Part shown: piece by piece, positions 36,381-46,035 of the stretch
Position numbering within the stretch: the stretch's first letter is position 1
Layout: the number at the start of each line of letters is the position of its first letter
DNA from: Saccharopolyspora rectivirgula DSM 43747
Lineage (GTDB): Bacteria > Actinomycetota > Actinomycetes > Mycobacteriales > Pseudonocardiaceae
NCBI RefSeq assembly: GCF_000497205.1
Contig: NZ_AYJW01000009.1
Location: 1 to 64,000, forward strand
Reading direction: 5' to 3'
DNA length: 64,000 bases
Position numbers and translations under genes: made by a program
Notes under the pieces: model-generated
The model's input: the letters and a program-made list of their open reading frames with translations, nothing else
Database searches by the model: none
What the model was told of the DNA's origin: nothing

Positions 36381-38417
36381 TTGGCGAGCGAGCCCGGTTT
36401 ACAGCGCACTGGCTCAGCAGCAGAGCTGCTCGAGCCCGCCTGGCAGATGCGGTGGCGGGTTCCCGAGCTGGCACTGGTACTCAGTGATCGCGCGGCTGCG
36501 CTCGCCAAGCGGTCTGGGGACCTTCCGACCTGGCTGCGAGCGGAAGGTCTCGCTCTCTTCGCCGCCAATCGGCTGGGGCGCGGTGTGGTGACCGCCCGGC
36601 GGGCGTTGACCGCGGTGCGGGAAGCCGAGTCCGCCGGCGAGCGCGAGATCGCTGCCCAGCTGCGCGTCGAGTTGGCCTGGTGCGCTGGCAGCGCGTGCAG
36701 TCACGAGGTCGCGCTGCGGGTGATCGATCCGGTGCTGCGCAGCCAGCAGGTGGATCCGGAGCTGCGGGCGCACGGGTTGCTGGTGGTCGGCTCGTGCCTC
36801 CCGTCGCACCACCAGGACGAGGAGCGGTTCGCGGCGCTGGACGAGGCGGAGCGCCTCTACGCGCAGCTCCCCGCGGTGAACCGGGACCTCGTGCAGGTGC
36901 TGCAGGCCCGGGTGCACGTGGTGCGCGCTGGACTGCACCGCCGGAGGGGTGATTTCGCCCGGGCGGTGGAAGTGGTTGACTCGGGCACCCGGCTGCTCAG
37001 GCGGCTGGGGGACCCGGCCGCGGAAGGCGGGCAGGTGCACGCCCAGCTGACCTACGAACGGGTCCAAGGCCTGCTGGAGCTGGGCAAGCGCTCGGAAGCG
37101 GTGGCGAACGCCCGCTCGGTGCTGGCGCAACCGTTGCGGGCGGCTTCGGCGGTGCCCACCGGTTGGTTGGGGTTGGTGCTCGCCGCCCGCGTCTACCTGC
37201 CGGAGGGCAACACTCCCGAAGCGGTCCGACTGCTCAACGACGCCGCGGCCACCGCGGAGCGGTACCAGCTGGACGAGTTGTTGACCGAAGCGCTCGGCAC
37301 GCTTTCCCGACTGCACGAGCGGGAAGGGGACTACCCGGCAGCGCTCGCAGCGCTGCGCAAGGCCTACTCCGCGGATCGCCGCTGGCGTGGTGCGGTGCAC
37401 GCGGCACGGCTCCGGCTGCTCGAAGCGTTCCCGGGTGGGGCGGACCGAGCCGGTGACGCCCAGCAGCCGGTGTTCTCCGCCGCGGGCGGTTCTCCGGCTG
37501 CTGCCGGGGTGGCGCGGGAACCGGCGGAGGTGCCCGCGCCGCGGCAGGAGCTCGGCAGCGACACCACGGCGAGCGCCCCGAGGTTCCCGGGCAGCGATCC
37601 GGATCGAGCCGTCGAGCAGCCCAGCGGCGAGGAACCGGCCACCGGTTCGTGGCCGGCGGTTTCTCCGGCGGAGTCGACCGATGGTGCTGCGGCGTCCTCG
37701 GATGCCGCAGCGGAGCGCACCACCGAGGTCGAGGTCGGGGGATTCCCGACCGAGGACAGCGACGCCCGGCCGGATTCGGGTGCCGACGTGACCACGATCT
37801 TGCCGGTCATCGCGGTGCCCGCGGAACCTGCCGAAGAGCCCGCGGAACAGCAGGCCGCGGCGGTTCCCCAGCAGCAGGAGGAGCAGGCGAGCGCCGAGCC
37901 CGCCGAGGCCGAGGGCGCGTCGGAGTCGAGCGGGCGCCGGTCGAAGGGCAGGTCGCTGGCGGAGATCCAGGCGAGCCTGCAGCTCGCGGAGCTGCCCAAG
38001 CGGGAGGGCCGGCGGCGCCGCCGCGCCGTGGAGGACACCGGGGTGACGCCGGCGGTGGAGATGCTGGCCAGGCACCGACCGGGATGGGCGCCGTCGGTGG
38101 CCGCGGACGACGCTCCCGCTGCTGACCAGGAGGACGCCCAGGGCGCGGACGCGGAAGCGGACACCGAGCCGGCTGTTCGGCCTGTCGAAGCCGAGGCTGG
38201 TGGTGACTCGGCCGAGGAGTTGAGCAAGGACGCCGGTCTGGCCGAGCTGCTGGCCGAAGCGATGGTGGCCTACGAGAACGGGCGCCGGCAGCAGAAGCAG
38301 GGTGGGGCGGAGAGCTCGGCAGGAGGCCGGCACAGCCAGCCCGGCGCCACGTCCACGAAATCGTCCACTTCGGAAGAAGAGCTGCCTGCTCGGCACCGCC
38401 GAGCTGCGATGGAGTGA
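36381..38417 (+). CDS. TPR-repeat protein with long disordered C-terminus
   Basis: This 678-aa protein starts at a TTG with CGGAGG upstream, 12 bp after ettA. Residues about 15-350 are helical TPR-like repeats (EALGTLSRLHEREGDYPAAL near 310-330 is a typical unit). Residues about 360-600 are Pro/Ala/Glu-rich and probably disordered. A short conserved-looking patch follows, RSLAEIQASLQLAELPKREG, and then GVTPAVEMLARHRPGWAP. There is no signal or membrane helix. It may be a scaffold, and sits between two genes that are adjacent in mycobacteria. Function unknown. Confidence 0.8.
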   Translation: MASEPGLQRTGSAAELLEPAWQMRWRVPELALVLSDRAAALAKRSGDLPTWLRAEGLALFAANRLGRGVVTARRALTAVREAESAGEREIAAQLRVELAWCAGSACSHEVALRVIDPVLRSQQVDPELRAHGLLVVGSCLPSHHQDEERFAALDEAERLYAQLPAVNRDLVQVLQARVHVVRAGLHRRRGDFARAVEVVDSGTRLLRRLGDPAAEGGQVHAQLTYERVQGLLELGKRSEAVANARSVLAQPLRAASAVPTGWLGLVLAARVYLPEGNTPEAVRLLNDAAATAERYQLDELLTEALGTLSRLHEREGDYPAALAALRKAYSADRRWRGAVHAARLRLLEAFPGGADRAGDAQQPVFSAAGGSPAAAGVAREPAEVPAPRQELGSDTTASAPRFPGSDPDRAVEQPSGEEPATGSWPAVSPAESTDGAAASSDAAAERTTEVEVGGFPTEDSDARPDSGADVTTILPVIAVPAEPAEEPAEQQAAAVPQQQEEQASAEPAEAEGASESSGRRSKGRSLAEIQASLQLAELPKREGRRRRRAVEDTGVTPAVEMLARHRPGWAPSVAADDAPAADQEDAQGADAEADTEPAVRPVEAEAGGDSAEELSKDAGLAELLAEAMVAYENGRRQQKQGGAESSAGGRHSQPGATSTKSSTSEEELPARHRRAAME

Positions 38418-38582
38418 CACCGCACGGCGAGTGTTCGCCGCTAACACCGCGGTCACCGATCGTTGTCCTGGCGTTCACGCGGTTCTCGGCGATGCAGCCC
38501 AGCTACGCTGGATTTGCTGGCAGTCTTAAGGTGGAACTCGGGTTGGCACAACGAGGTGCCGTCAAATTGGAGCAGCCTTAAG

Positions 38583-41500
38583 ATGACCTCGAATCCGGAA
38601 CAGAGGACGATGCCGGGGCTCGCCCCTGACACGGCTGGGCAGCAGGAGAACCCGGAGCTGGTGAAGAAGCACCTGCTCGAGCAAGCCGTGGAGCTGGCCC
38701 CGGATCTGTCTGAGCTGTTGCGCGTCTACTACCGGCACGTTCCCGCGGAAGAACTCGTCGACGAACCGGCCGAGCTCGCCGGTGCGCTGCGCTCGCACCA
38801 CAGGTTGGCCGAGAACCGCGCTCCTGGGCGTCCGGTGGTGCAAGTCTTCAACCCGACGCGGGAACGCGACGGCTGGCAGAGCCAGTCGACCGTGGTGCAG
38901 ATCGTCACCGACGACATGCCCTACCTGGTCGACTCGGTCGTCGCCGGACTGGTCCGGCAAGGGGCCCGAGTCCAGCAGGTCGTCCACCCGATCATGGTGG
39001 TGCAGCGGGACCTCACCGGGGTGCTGCACGAGGTGCTTCCGGGGGCGGATCCGGCGAAGCCGCCGGAGGGCACGCTGGCCGAGTCCTGGATGTTCATCGA
39101 AGTCGACCAGATCGTCGACACGAACCGGCTCAGCCAGCTGGAGGCCGAGCTCTCCGCGGTGCTCAACGACGTCCGCGAAGTCGTGGAAGACGCCGAGCGG
39201 ATGCGGGAGACCGCGCTTTCCCTGGCCGAGGAGCTGCGCCGGGACCCGCCGAAGGTGCCGCCGGAGGAAGACGTCCGGGACGCCGCGGAACTGCTGCGCT
39301 GGCTTTCCTCGGGGCACTTCACCTTCCTCGGCTACAGCCACTACGAGCTGGACGAGGGCAGCGACTCCAAGGTCCACCCGGTGCTCGCTTCCGGGCTCGG
39401 GGTGCTGCGCGGGGATGCTGCCGCCAAGCGGAATTTGGCTTCGCTCCCGCTCACCGGTCCGGAGGAGCTGCTCGTGCTCACCCCGGCGAGCGAGCCGTCC
39501 ACAGTGCCCCGTCCGGTGCATCCTTTCCAAATTGGACTGAAGACTTACGACTCCACCGGGAAGGTCAACGGGGAACACCGCTTCCTCGGCTTGTTCACCA
39601 CCACCGCGCTGCACGAGAACGTGCTGGACATCCCGTACATCGAACGGCGGGTGCGCGACGTCATCCACGCGGCCGGTTTCCCGCTGGAGTCCTACTCCGG
39701 GCAGCGGATGCTGGAGGAGATCCAGAACTACCCGCGCGCCGAGCTGTTCGCCACGGACCCGGCCACCCTGCAGGAGACCATCACCGGTGTGCTGGCCGTC
39801 GCGGAGCGCCGGAAGTTGAAGCCGTTCTTGCGCCACGACCCGTACGGGCGGTTCTTCTCCTGCCTGGTCTACCTGCCGCGGGAGCGCTACACGACCACGT
39901 CCCGGTTGGCCATGCAGGAAGTGCTGCTGGCCGAGCTCAACGGTACGGGCCTGGAGTACAGCACCAGGGTCGGGGAGTCCGCGCTGGCCCGGGTGCACTT
40001 CACGGTGCACACGGATCCGGAGCAGAGCGTCGAGCCCGATCTGGCGCGGATCCAGCGGCGGCTGGAAGAGGCCATCCACACCTGGGACGACCAGATGGTC
40101 GAGCAGGTGGACGCGGAATTGTCCGGACGGGAGCAGAAACGCCGGCCCCGGCGCGGCTCGGAGATGGTCAGCCAGCTCGGGCACCGCTACGCGGCGGCGT
40201 TCCCGGAGGCGTACAAGGAGGACTTCACCGCTGCCGACGGTCTGACGGACCTGCACCGGCTGCAGAACCTCACCGACGAGAAGAGCCTGCACGTGGCGTT
40301 CTACGTGCCCCGGGACGCCAGTTCGGGAGAGCGCCGCTTCAAGATCTACGTGCGCGGCGAGCGGATGACCCTCTCCCAGGTGCTCCCCGTGCTGCAGAGC
40401 ATGGGCGTGGAGGTCGTGGACGAGCGCCCGTACGAGATCGTCTTCGACGACGACTCCCACTTCTGGATCTACGACTTCGGCCTGCACATCAACCCGCAGG
40501 TGCTGGAAGGAGCGGAGGGCGATCCGCAGCTGGACAGCTTGCGGGAGCGCTTCGAGGAGACCTTCCGCGCGGTGTGGCTGGGCGCTGCCGAGGTGGACCG
40601 CTTCAACGCCCTGGTGCTGCACGCCGGGCTCACCTGGCGGCAGGCCGCGATGCTGCGGGCGTACGCGAAGTACCTGCGGCAGGTCGGCACCGCCTACAGC
40701 CAGGACTACATCGAAGACGCCATCCTGGCGCACCGCACCACCACGGTCTCCCTGGTCCGGCTGTTCGAGACCAGGTTCGACCCGAAGCTGTCCGATGAGG
40801 AGCGCAGCAGCGCCGAAGCCGACCTGGTCGCCGAGGTCACCAAGCTGATCGACGAGGTGACCAGCATCGACGCGGACCGGATCCTGCGCAGCTACCTGAA
40901 CCTGATCCGGGCGACGCTGCGCACCAACTACTTCGTCACCGGTCCCGACGGGCCGCGGCCCTACCTGGCGCTGAAGCTGGAACCCAAGGAGATTCCGGGG
41001 CTTCCGGAACCCCGCCCGCAGTACGAGGTGTTCGTGTACTCGCCGCGCACCGAGGGCGTCCACCTGCGGTTCGGCTCCGTCGCCCGCGGCGGGTTGCGCT
41101 GGTCGGACCGGCGGGAGGACTTCCGCACCGAGATCCTCGGCCTGGTCAAGGCGCAGGCGGTGAAGAACGCGGTCATCGTGCCGCTGGGCGCCAAGGGCGG
41201 GTTCGTGGTGAAGCGGCCGCCCGCCCCCACCGGCGACCCGGTGGTGGACCGGGAGGCGTACCAGCAGGAGGGCATCGCCTGCTACCGGATGTTCATCTCC
41301 GGTCTGCTGGACCTGACCGACAACCTGGTCGGCGGCGAGGTCGTCCCGCCGCAGGGCGTCGTCCGGCACGACGGCGACGACACCTACCTGGTGGTGGCGG
41401 CCGACAAGGGGACCGCGAAGTTCTCCGACATCGCCAACGAGGTGGCCAAGTCGTACGGGTTCTGGCTCGGCGACGCGTTCGCCTCCGGCGGGTCGGTGGG

Positions 41501-43523
41501 CTACGACCACAAGGCGATGGGCATCACCGCCCGCGGTGCGTGGGAGAGCGTCAAGCGGCACTTCCGCGAACTGGGCGTGGACGTGCAGTCCCAGGACTTC
41601 ACCGTCGTCGGCATCGGTGACATGGCGGGGGACGTGTTCGGCAACGGGATGCTGCTCAGCGAGCACATCCGGTTGGTGGCCGCGTTCAACCACATGCACA
41701 TCTTCATCGACCCCGACCCGGATCCCGCGGTTTCGCACGCCGAGCGCCGGCGCCTGTTCACCATGCCGCGGTCCACTTGGGACGACTACGACCGGTCGAA
41801 GATCAGCGAGGGCGGCGGCGTCTGGTCGCGCTCGCTGAAGTCGATCCCGCTGAACCCGCACATCCGGCGGGCGTTGGGGATCGACGAATCCGTGCAGCAG
41901 ATGACGCCGACGGAGCTGATCAAGGCGATCCTGCTGGCCCCGGTCGACCTGCTGTGGAACGGCGGCATCGGCACCTACGTCAAGGCCAGCTCGGAAACCC
42001 ACGCGGAAGTGGGCGACAAGTCCAACGACGCCGTTCGGGTCAACGGCAACGAGCTCCGGGTGAAGGTGGTCGGCGAAGGCGGCAACCTCGGGTTCACCCA
42101 GCGCGGCCGGATCGAGTTCGCCCGCACCGGCGGGAAGATCAACACCGATGCGCTGGACAACTCGGCCGGTGTCGACTGCTCCGACCACGAGGTGAACATC
42201 AAGGTCCTGCTGGACCAGCTGGTCACCGAGGGGAAGCTCACCCAGCAGCGGCGCAACGAACTGCTGGCGGAGATGACCGACGAGGTCGCCGAGCTGGTGC
42301 TGCGGGACAACTACCGGCAGAACGCGGTTCTCGGGGTCACCCGGGCGCAGGCCGCGGAACTGCTGCCGGTGCACGCCCGGCAGGTGGCCTACCTGGAGCA
42401 GCACGCCGGTTTGGACCGCGAGCTGGAAGTCCTGCCCAGCGCCAAGGAGTTCCGGCAGTTGGAGAAGACCGGGACCGGGCTCAGCTCGCCGGAGCTGGCG
42501 ACCTTAATGGCGCACGTCAAGCTGGCGTTGAAGAGCGAGCTGCTCAACAGCGACCTGCTGGACGCCGACACGTTCCGCAACCGGCTCGAGGAGTACTTCC
42601 CCGAACCGCTGCGGCAGCACTACGCCGAGAACATCGCCCACCACCCGCTGCGGCGGCAGATCACGGCCACCCTGCTGGTCAACGACATGGTGGACCACGC
42701 CGGCATCTCCTACGCCTACCGGTTGGCCGAGGAGATCGGTGCTTCCTGCACCGACGCGGTGCGGGCCTTCACCGCGGTGACCAGCATCTTCGATCTGCGG
42801 GAGCTGTGGCGGCAGATCGACGAGCTGGACGGCCGGGTGCCCAGTTCGACCGCGGACGAGCTGGTGCTGGAAACCCGCCGGCTGCTGGACCGCGCTTCGC
42901 GGTGGATGCTGTCGAACCGGCCGCAGCCGCTCACGATCAGCGCTGCGATCAGCCGGTTCCGGCCGGTGGTGGCGGAGCTGTGCGGCTCGGTGCGCGGGTG
43001 GCTGCACGGCCAGGCCGCTCAGGCGGTGGACGAGAAGGTGGAGCGGTGGACCGCGCAGGGCGTTCCCGCGGAGCTCGCCGAACGAGTGGCGGTGCTGCTG
43101 GACGCCTACTCGCTGCTGGACATCACCGAGATCGCCGAGCTGGCCGAGCAGGACGGCACGGTGACCGCCGAGCACAGCCCGCAGGAGAGCGCTGAGCTGT
43201 ACTACCTGCTCTCCGAACACCTCGACGTGGAGCACATGCTGCAGGCGGTCAACGCGCTGCCGCGGGGCGACCGCTGGCACTCGCTGGCGCGGTTGTCCTT
43301 GCGGGACGACTTCTACGCGATCCTCCGCGGCATCACCGTCGACGTGCTGAGCACGAGCGATTCGGAGGACGCCCCGGAGCAGAAGATCGCCAAGTGGGAG
43401 TCGGCCAACGAGTCGCGGTTGTCGCGGGCGAAGGGAGCGCTGGAGCAGATCCGCGCTTCCGCGCAACTCGACCTGGCCACCCTTTCCGTGGCTGCTCGGC
43501 AGATGCGCAATATGGTCAGGTGA
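38583..43523 (+). CDS. gdh: NAD-specific glutamate dehydrogenase, large L_180-type
   Basis: This 1646-aa enzyme converts glutamate to 2-oxoglutarate and ammonia with NAD. The ~800-residue N-terminal regulatory region includes ACT-like segments. The catalytic region contains RGGLRWSDRREDFRTE, VPLGAKGGFVVK with the catalytic lysine, and VGIGDMAGDVFGNGML of the NAD site, then a long helical C-terminal part. Size matches mycobacterial Gdh (about 1620 aa). The ATG at 38583 (MTSNPEQ) is chosen as the N-terminus in the family; longer frames have no ribosome site. In mycobacteria this enzyme is restrained by GarA; no garA is in view. A hairpin follows the stop. Confidence 0.96.
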   Translation: MTSNPEQRTMPGLAPDTAGQQENPELVKKHLLEQAVELAPDLSELLRVYYRHVPAEELVDEPAELAGALRSHHRLAENRAPGRPVVQVFNPTRERDGWQSQSTVVQIVTDDMPYLVDSVVAGLVRQGARVQQVVHPIMVVQRDLTGVLHEVLPGADPAKPPEGTLAESWMFIEVDQIVDTNRLSQLEAELSAVLNDVREVVEDAERMRETALSLAEELRRDPPKVPPEEDVRDAAELLRWLSSGHFTFLGYSHYELDEGSDSKVHPVLASGLGVLRGDAAAKRNLASLPLTGPEELLVLTPASEPSTVPRPVHPFQIGLKTYDSTGKVNGEHRFLGLFTTTALHENVLDIPYIERRVRDVIHAAGFPLESYSGQRMLEEIQNYPRAELFATDPATLQETITGVLAVAERRKLKPFLRHDPYGRFFSCLVYLPRERYTTTSRLAMQEVLLAELNGTGLEYSTRVGESALARVHFTVHTDPEQSVEPDLARIQRRLEEAIHTWDDQMVEQVDAELSGREQKRRPRRGSEMVSQLGHRYAAAFPEAYKEDFTAADGLTDLHRLQNLTDEKSLHVAFYVPRDASSGERRFKIYVRGERMTLSQVLPVLQSMGVEVVDERPYEIVFDDDSHFWIYDFGLHINPQVLEGAEGDPQLDSLRERFEETFRAVWLGAAEVDRFNALVLHAGLTWRQAAMLRAYAKYLRQVGTAYSQDYIEDAILAHRTTTVSLVRLFETRFDPKLSDEERSSAEADLVAEVTKLIDEVTSIDADRILRSYLNLIRATLRTNYFVTGPDGPRPYLALKLEPKEIPGLPEPRPQYEVFVYSPRTEGVHLRFGSVARGGLRWSDRREDFRTEILGLVKAQAVKNAVIVPLGAKGGFVVKRPPAPTGDPVVDREAYQQEGIACYRMFISGLLDLTDNLVGGEVVPPQGVVRHDGDDTYLVVAADKGTAKFSDIANEVAKSYGFWLGDAFASGGSVGYDHKAMGITARGAWESVKRHFRELGVDVQSQDFTVVGIGDMAGDVFGNGMLLSEHIRLVAAFNHMHIFIDPDPDPAVSHAERRRLFTMPRSTWDDYDRSKISEGGGVWSRSLKSIPLNPHIRRALGIDESVQQMTPTELIKAILLAPVDLLWNGGIGTYVKASSETHAEVGDKSNDAVRVNGNELRVKVVGEGGNLGFTQRGRIEFARTGGKINTDALDNSAGVDCSDHEVNIKVLLDQLVTEGKLTQQRRNELLAEMTDEVAELVLRDNYRQNAVLGVTRAQAAELLPVHARQVAYLEQHAGLDRELEVLPSAKEFRQLEKTGTGLSSPELATLMAHVKLALKSELLNSDLLDADTFRNRLEEYFPEPLRQHYAENIAHHPLRRQITATLLVNDMVDHAGISYAYRLAEEIGASCTDAVRAFTAVTSIFDLRELWRQIDELDGRVPSSTADELVLETRRLLDRASRWMLSNRPQPLTISAAISRFRPVVAELCGSVRGWLHGQAAQAVDEKVERWTAQGVPAELAERVAVLLDAYSLLDITEIAELAEQDGTVTAEHSPQESAELYYLLSEHLDVEHMLQAVNALPRGDRWHSLARLSLRDDFYAILRGITVDVLSTSDSEDAPEQKIAKWESANESRLSRAKGALEQIRASAQLDLATLSVAARQMRNMVR

Positions 43524-43528
43524 GATGT

Positions 43529-43558
43529 GGGAGGCTTCCGGGGAGCCGGAAGCCTCCC
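43529..43558 (+). terminator. Terminator/attenuator hairpin between gdh and the thioesterase
   Basis: A perfect 13-bp inverted repeat (43529-43541 with 43546-43558) and 4-nt loop begins 5 bp after the gdh stop. It argues against a thioesterase start at 43525, which would place the N-terminus across the hairpin. Confidence 0.75.
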
Positions 43559-43596
43559 GCTCCCCGGCTGCAGGCAGCACGACGGAAGGAAGCTCA

Positions 43597-44028
43597 GTGG
43601 GCGCGTTCGTAGCCGAGGTGGCCTTGCGCTGGTCCGACATGGATGCGTTCGGCCACGTCAACCACGCCAAGACGATCACCTTGTTGGAGGAAGCGCGCGC
43701 GCAGCTGCTGTTCACCGAGGCCCAGCGGCGCGGCCTGCGCGGCATGGCCGAAGGCATGGTGGTCGCCCGAGTGGTGGTCGACTACCACACTCCGCTGGAG
43801 TGGTCGGCGCAATCCATCCAAGTGCACATGTCGGTGCGCGAGCTCAAGGCGGCTTCGTTCGTGATGGACTACACCGCCTACGCCCAGGAGGCCGTGGCCT
43901 CCGCTGAGACGCTCATGGTGCCGTACGACCTGCAAGCTCGTCGACCGCGCCGGTTGCTGCCGGAAGAGCGCGAGTTCCTGGCCGAGTGGCAACTGGAGCA
44001 GGTGACCCCGGAGCGCAGCCGTGCCTGA
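43597..44028 (+). CDS. Acyl-CoA thioesterase (4HBT hotdog fold)
   Basis: This 143-aa protein is a hotdog-fold thioesterase of the 4-hydroxybenzoyl-CoA type. The catalytic segment RWSDMDAFGHVNHAKTITLLEEAR shows the Asp and the GHVNN-like turn (quoted as two pieces of one motif). Substrate is unknown. GTG 43597 has GGAAGGA 6 nt upstream. It corresponds in position to Rv2475c beside gdh in M. tuberculosis and overlaps the next gene by 8 bp. Confidence 0.88.
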   Translation: MGAFVAEVALRWSDMDAFGHVNHAKTITLLEEARAQLLFTEAQRRGLRGMAEGMVVARVVVDYHTPLEWSAQSIQVHMSVRELKAASFVMDYTAYAQEAVASAETLMVPYDLQARRPRRLLPEEREFLAEWQLEQVTPERSRA

Positions 44029-44662
44029 GTTGCGAATCCCCGATCCGGCGGACCGGGAGGACCTGGGCGCTTTCATCGCCCGCGCGGTGCGGCTGGACCC
44101 GCAGACGGTGGTGCGGTTGCGCAACCGGGAAGGCACCGGTCGGGTGGACGTGTGGGCGGCGACCCCGTTCGACGCGCTGTGCACCCGCGCGGTGGAAGGC
44201 GAGGTCGAACCGGCGGACATCACCGTTTCCGGCAACGAGCTGCTGGCCACGCTGACCGTGGCCGGTGGTCCGGTGATGGATCCCGGGGCGCCGAAGGACC
44301 TGCTGTGGCGTTCTGAACTTCCTCCGGTCCGCGGTTGGCAGCGGATCGACGAGCTGCCGGCCGAAGTGGTCCACGAAGTCGCCGACCGGGGCATCGAGCT
44401 GGCCCGGGAGAACCCCGGCCCCAAGGGGACACCGCCGGCGGCGCTGCTGGACCAGGAGGTGTTCACCGTCAGCGGCTCCGGGATGGAAGTGAAGATCCCG
44501 CTGCGCTGCCTGTTCGTGCTCTCCGGCATGGGGTTCCTGCTGTCGCAGCCGCCGGCCGGTGAGATCGTCCGGGTCAGCGCCACGGACTCGTGGCTGCGCT
44601 TGGACTCCCGGTTCGGCGCGGTGGTCCGGCGCCGCCACGCGCTGCTGCCGCTGCTAGTCTAG
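44021..44662 (+). CDS. Conserved hypothetical protein (Rv2474c position)
   Basis: This 213-aa soluble protein has no motif I can name. It begins with PELRIPDPADREDLGAFIARAVRLD, has a strand-rich middle part (DITVSGNELLATLTVAGG) and a C-terminal GEIVRVSATDSWLRLDSRFG. Translational coupling to the thioesterase (8-bp overlap) and the shared order with M. tuberculosis Rv2475c-Rv2474c show a real gene. Its stop overlaps by 4 bp the stop of the convergent membrane protein gene. Confidence 0.82.
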   Translation: MPELRIPDPADREDLGAFIARAVRLDPQTVVRLRNREGTGRVDVWAATPFDALCTRAVEGEVEPADITVSGNELLATLTVAGGPVMDPGAPKDLLWRSELPPVRGWQRIDELPAEVVHEVADRGIELARENPGPKGTPPAALLDQEVFTVSGSGMEVKIPLRCLFVLSGMGFLLSQPPAGEIVRVSATDSWLRLDSRFGAVVRRRHALLPLLV

Positions 44663-45978
44663 CGGGACCGGTCCGCCTTTTCCGCGGTGGCCCGGAAGAG
44701 CGGCTCGGTCACTCGGCGGACGGTGTTGCTGACGAGAGCTTCCAGCGGCCCCCGCTGGAAGAACCGGCGCCAAACCACCGCGAACAGGACGGAGAACACC
44801 AGGAACAGCTCGGGCATGTAGGTGTTGACGAACGCCACCACGCCCTCCGGCCGGTGCCCGTCCCGGGGGAACGCCGGCATGTCCGGTTCGTCCGGCAGCG
44901 CGGGGCCCATGCTGGCCAGTTCCTCCAAGAACTCCGGCGCTCCGCTCAACGTCCAGCCGCCGACCACGATCTGCCAAGCCATGACGATCGCGTGCAGCGC
45001 GTAGAGGGTCAGGGCCATCGAGCCCGCGGTGGCCAGCGGTTTGAGCACCCGGCCGGCGCGGTCGGCCAGCAGCAGGCAGACCGCCAGGATCACCACCGCG
45101 ATCCCTCCCGAGCCCAGCAGCTCGAACGTGCTGCCGCTGTGCGAGATGGTGGCGAGCAGGAACTCGGGGTGCTCCACCGGAACAGTGCCCTCGATCAGCA
45201 CGTCCGGAACACCACCGACCAGCTGCACCAGCCAGCCGGAAAGCGCGTACGTCGCCGTGGAGACGACGAGGCCCGCCACGCCCAGGCCCCACCGGACCCG
45301 GTTGGACCGCAGGTCCATGCGGCCGATGGCCATGCCGGCCAGCACCAGGGCCAGGTAGGAAGCCGCGGGGTAGAAGTCCATCAGCAGCAGGTCGAGCACC
45401 CCGGCGTCGGCCAGCAGGTGACCCGGGTCGACCGAGTTGATCGCGTCCACCGCGCCTTGCGCCGCCGGGGTGCGCTCGATCCAACTGCGCAGCACGAACG
45501 ACAGCTGCGGCCCCAGCACGGCCGCCGTGCCCGCCGCCACCAGCAGTCCGCGGGACCGCAACCCCACGAAGGGCAGGCTCAACAGGAAGTACATCCCGTA
45601 GAACGGGATGATCACGGTGAGCAGGAAACCGGTGGCTTCGGTGGCTTTGGCCAGCACGATGCCGATGACCACCAGCAGCGCCGCGCGCACCGCGATCCGC
45701 CACCGGGCTTGCCGCAACGCGATCCCGGTGGGCGGCTCCTGCCGGCCGGAGAGCAGTGCCAGCGACACCCCGGCCAGCAGGGTGAACAGCGCCGTGGAAC
45801 GTCCACTGGAGAACTGGGCCGCCTTGACCTCGGCGAGGCCGTCGACGAACGGAACCCCGAAGTGGATGTTGAACATGCCCAGCACCGCGATGAACCGGGC
45901 GATGTCGATGCCGATGAGGCGGTTGCGGGTGGACGGCGCGCGGGAGTCACCGCGGTGGGCAGTAGCGGACATGGTCAC
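44659..45978 (-). CDS. Acyltransferase-like integral membrane protein (DUF1624/DUF418 type)
   Basis: This 439-aa protein has about ten transmembrane helices and starts with RLIGIDIARFIAVLGMFNIH, the signature of heparan-alpha-glucosaminide acetyltransferase-like and DUF418 membrane proteins. A conserved FSSGRSTALFTLLAGVSLAL follows, and a C-terminal TLYALHAIVMAWQ helix. Such proteins may acylate surface glycans. Start GTG 45978 or ATG 45972. It lies just downstream of the degenerate GH13 gene on the same strand. Confidence 0.82.
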   Translation of the reverse strand: MTMSATAHRGDSRAPSTRNRLIGIDIARFIAVLGMFNIHFGVPFVDGLAEVKAAQFSSGRSTALFTLLAGVSLALLSGRQEPPTGIALRQARWRIAVRAALLVVIGIVLAKATEATGFLLTVIIPFYGMYFLLSLPFVGLRSRGLLVAAGTAAVLGPQLSFVLRSWIERTPAAQGAVDAINSVDPGHLLADAGVLDLLLMDFYPAASYLALVLAGMAIGRMDLRSNRVRWGLGVAGLVVSTATYALSGWLVQLVGGVPDVLIEGTVPVEHPEFLLATISHSGSTFELLGSGGIAVVILAVCLLLADRAGRVLKPLATAGSMALTLYALHAIVMAWQIVVGGWTLSGAPEFLEELASMGPALPDEPDMPAFPRDGHRPEGVVAFVNTYMPELFLVFSVLFAVVWRRFFQRGPLEALVSNTVRRVTEPLFRATAEKADRSR

Positions 45979-46035
45979 GTCATCGAATCCTGGTGGTACT
46001 GGATGCGCTCGGCACGTGCTGGTGTCCAGCCTGCC

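Noticed and set aside
38562-42404. A 1280-codon minus-strand frame opposite gdh
   Set aside because: Same shadow effect; no motifs and no ribosome site.
43525-43596. Longer thioesterase start at ATG 43525
   Set aside because: It would place the N-terminus over a perfect 13-bp hairpin; GTG 43597 has a proper ribosome site.
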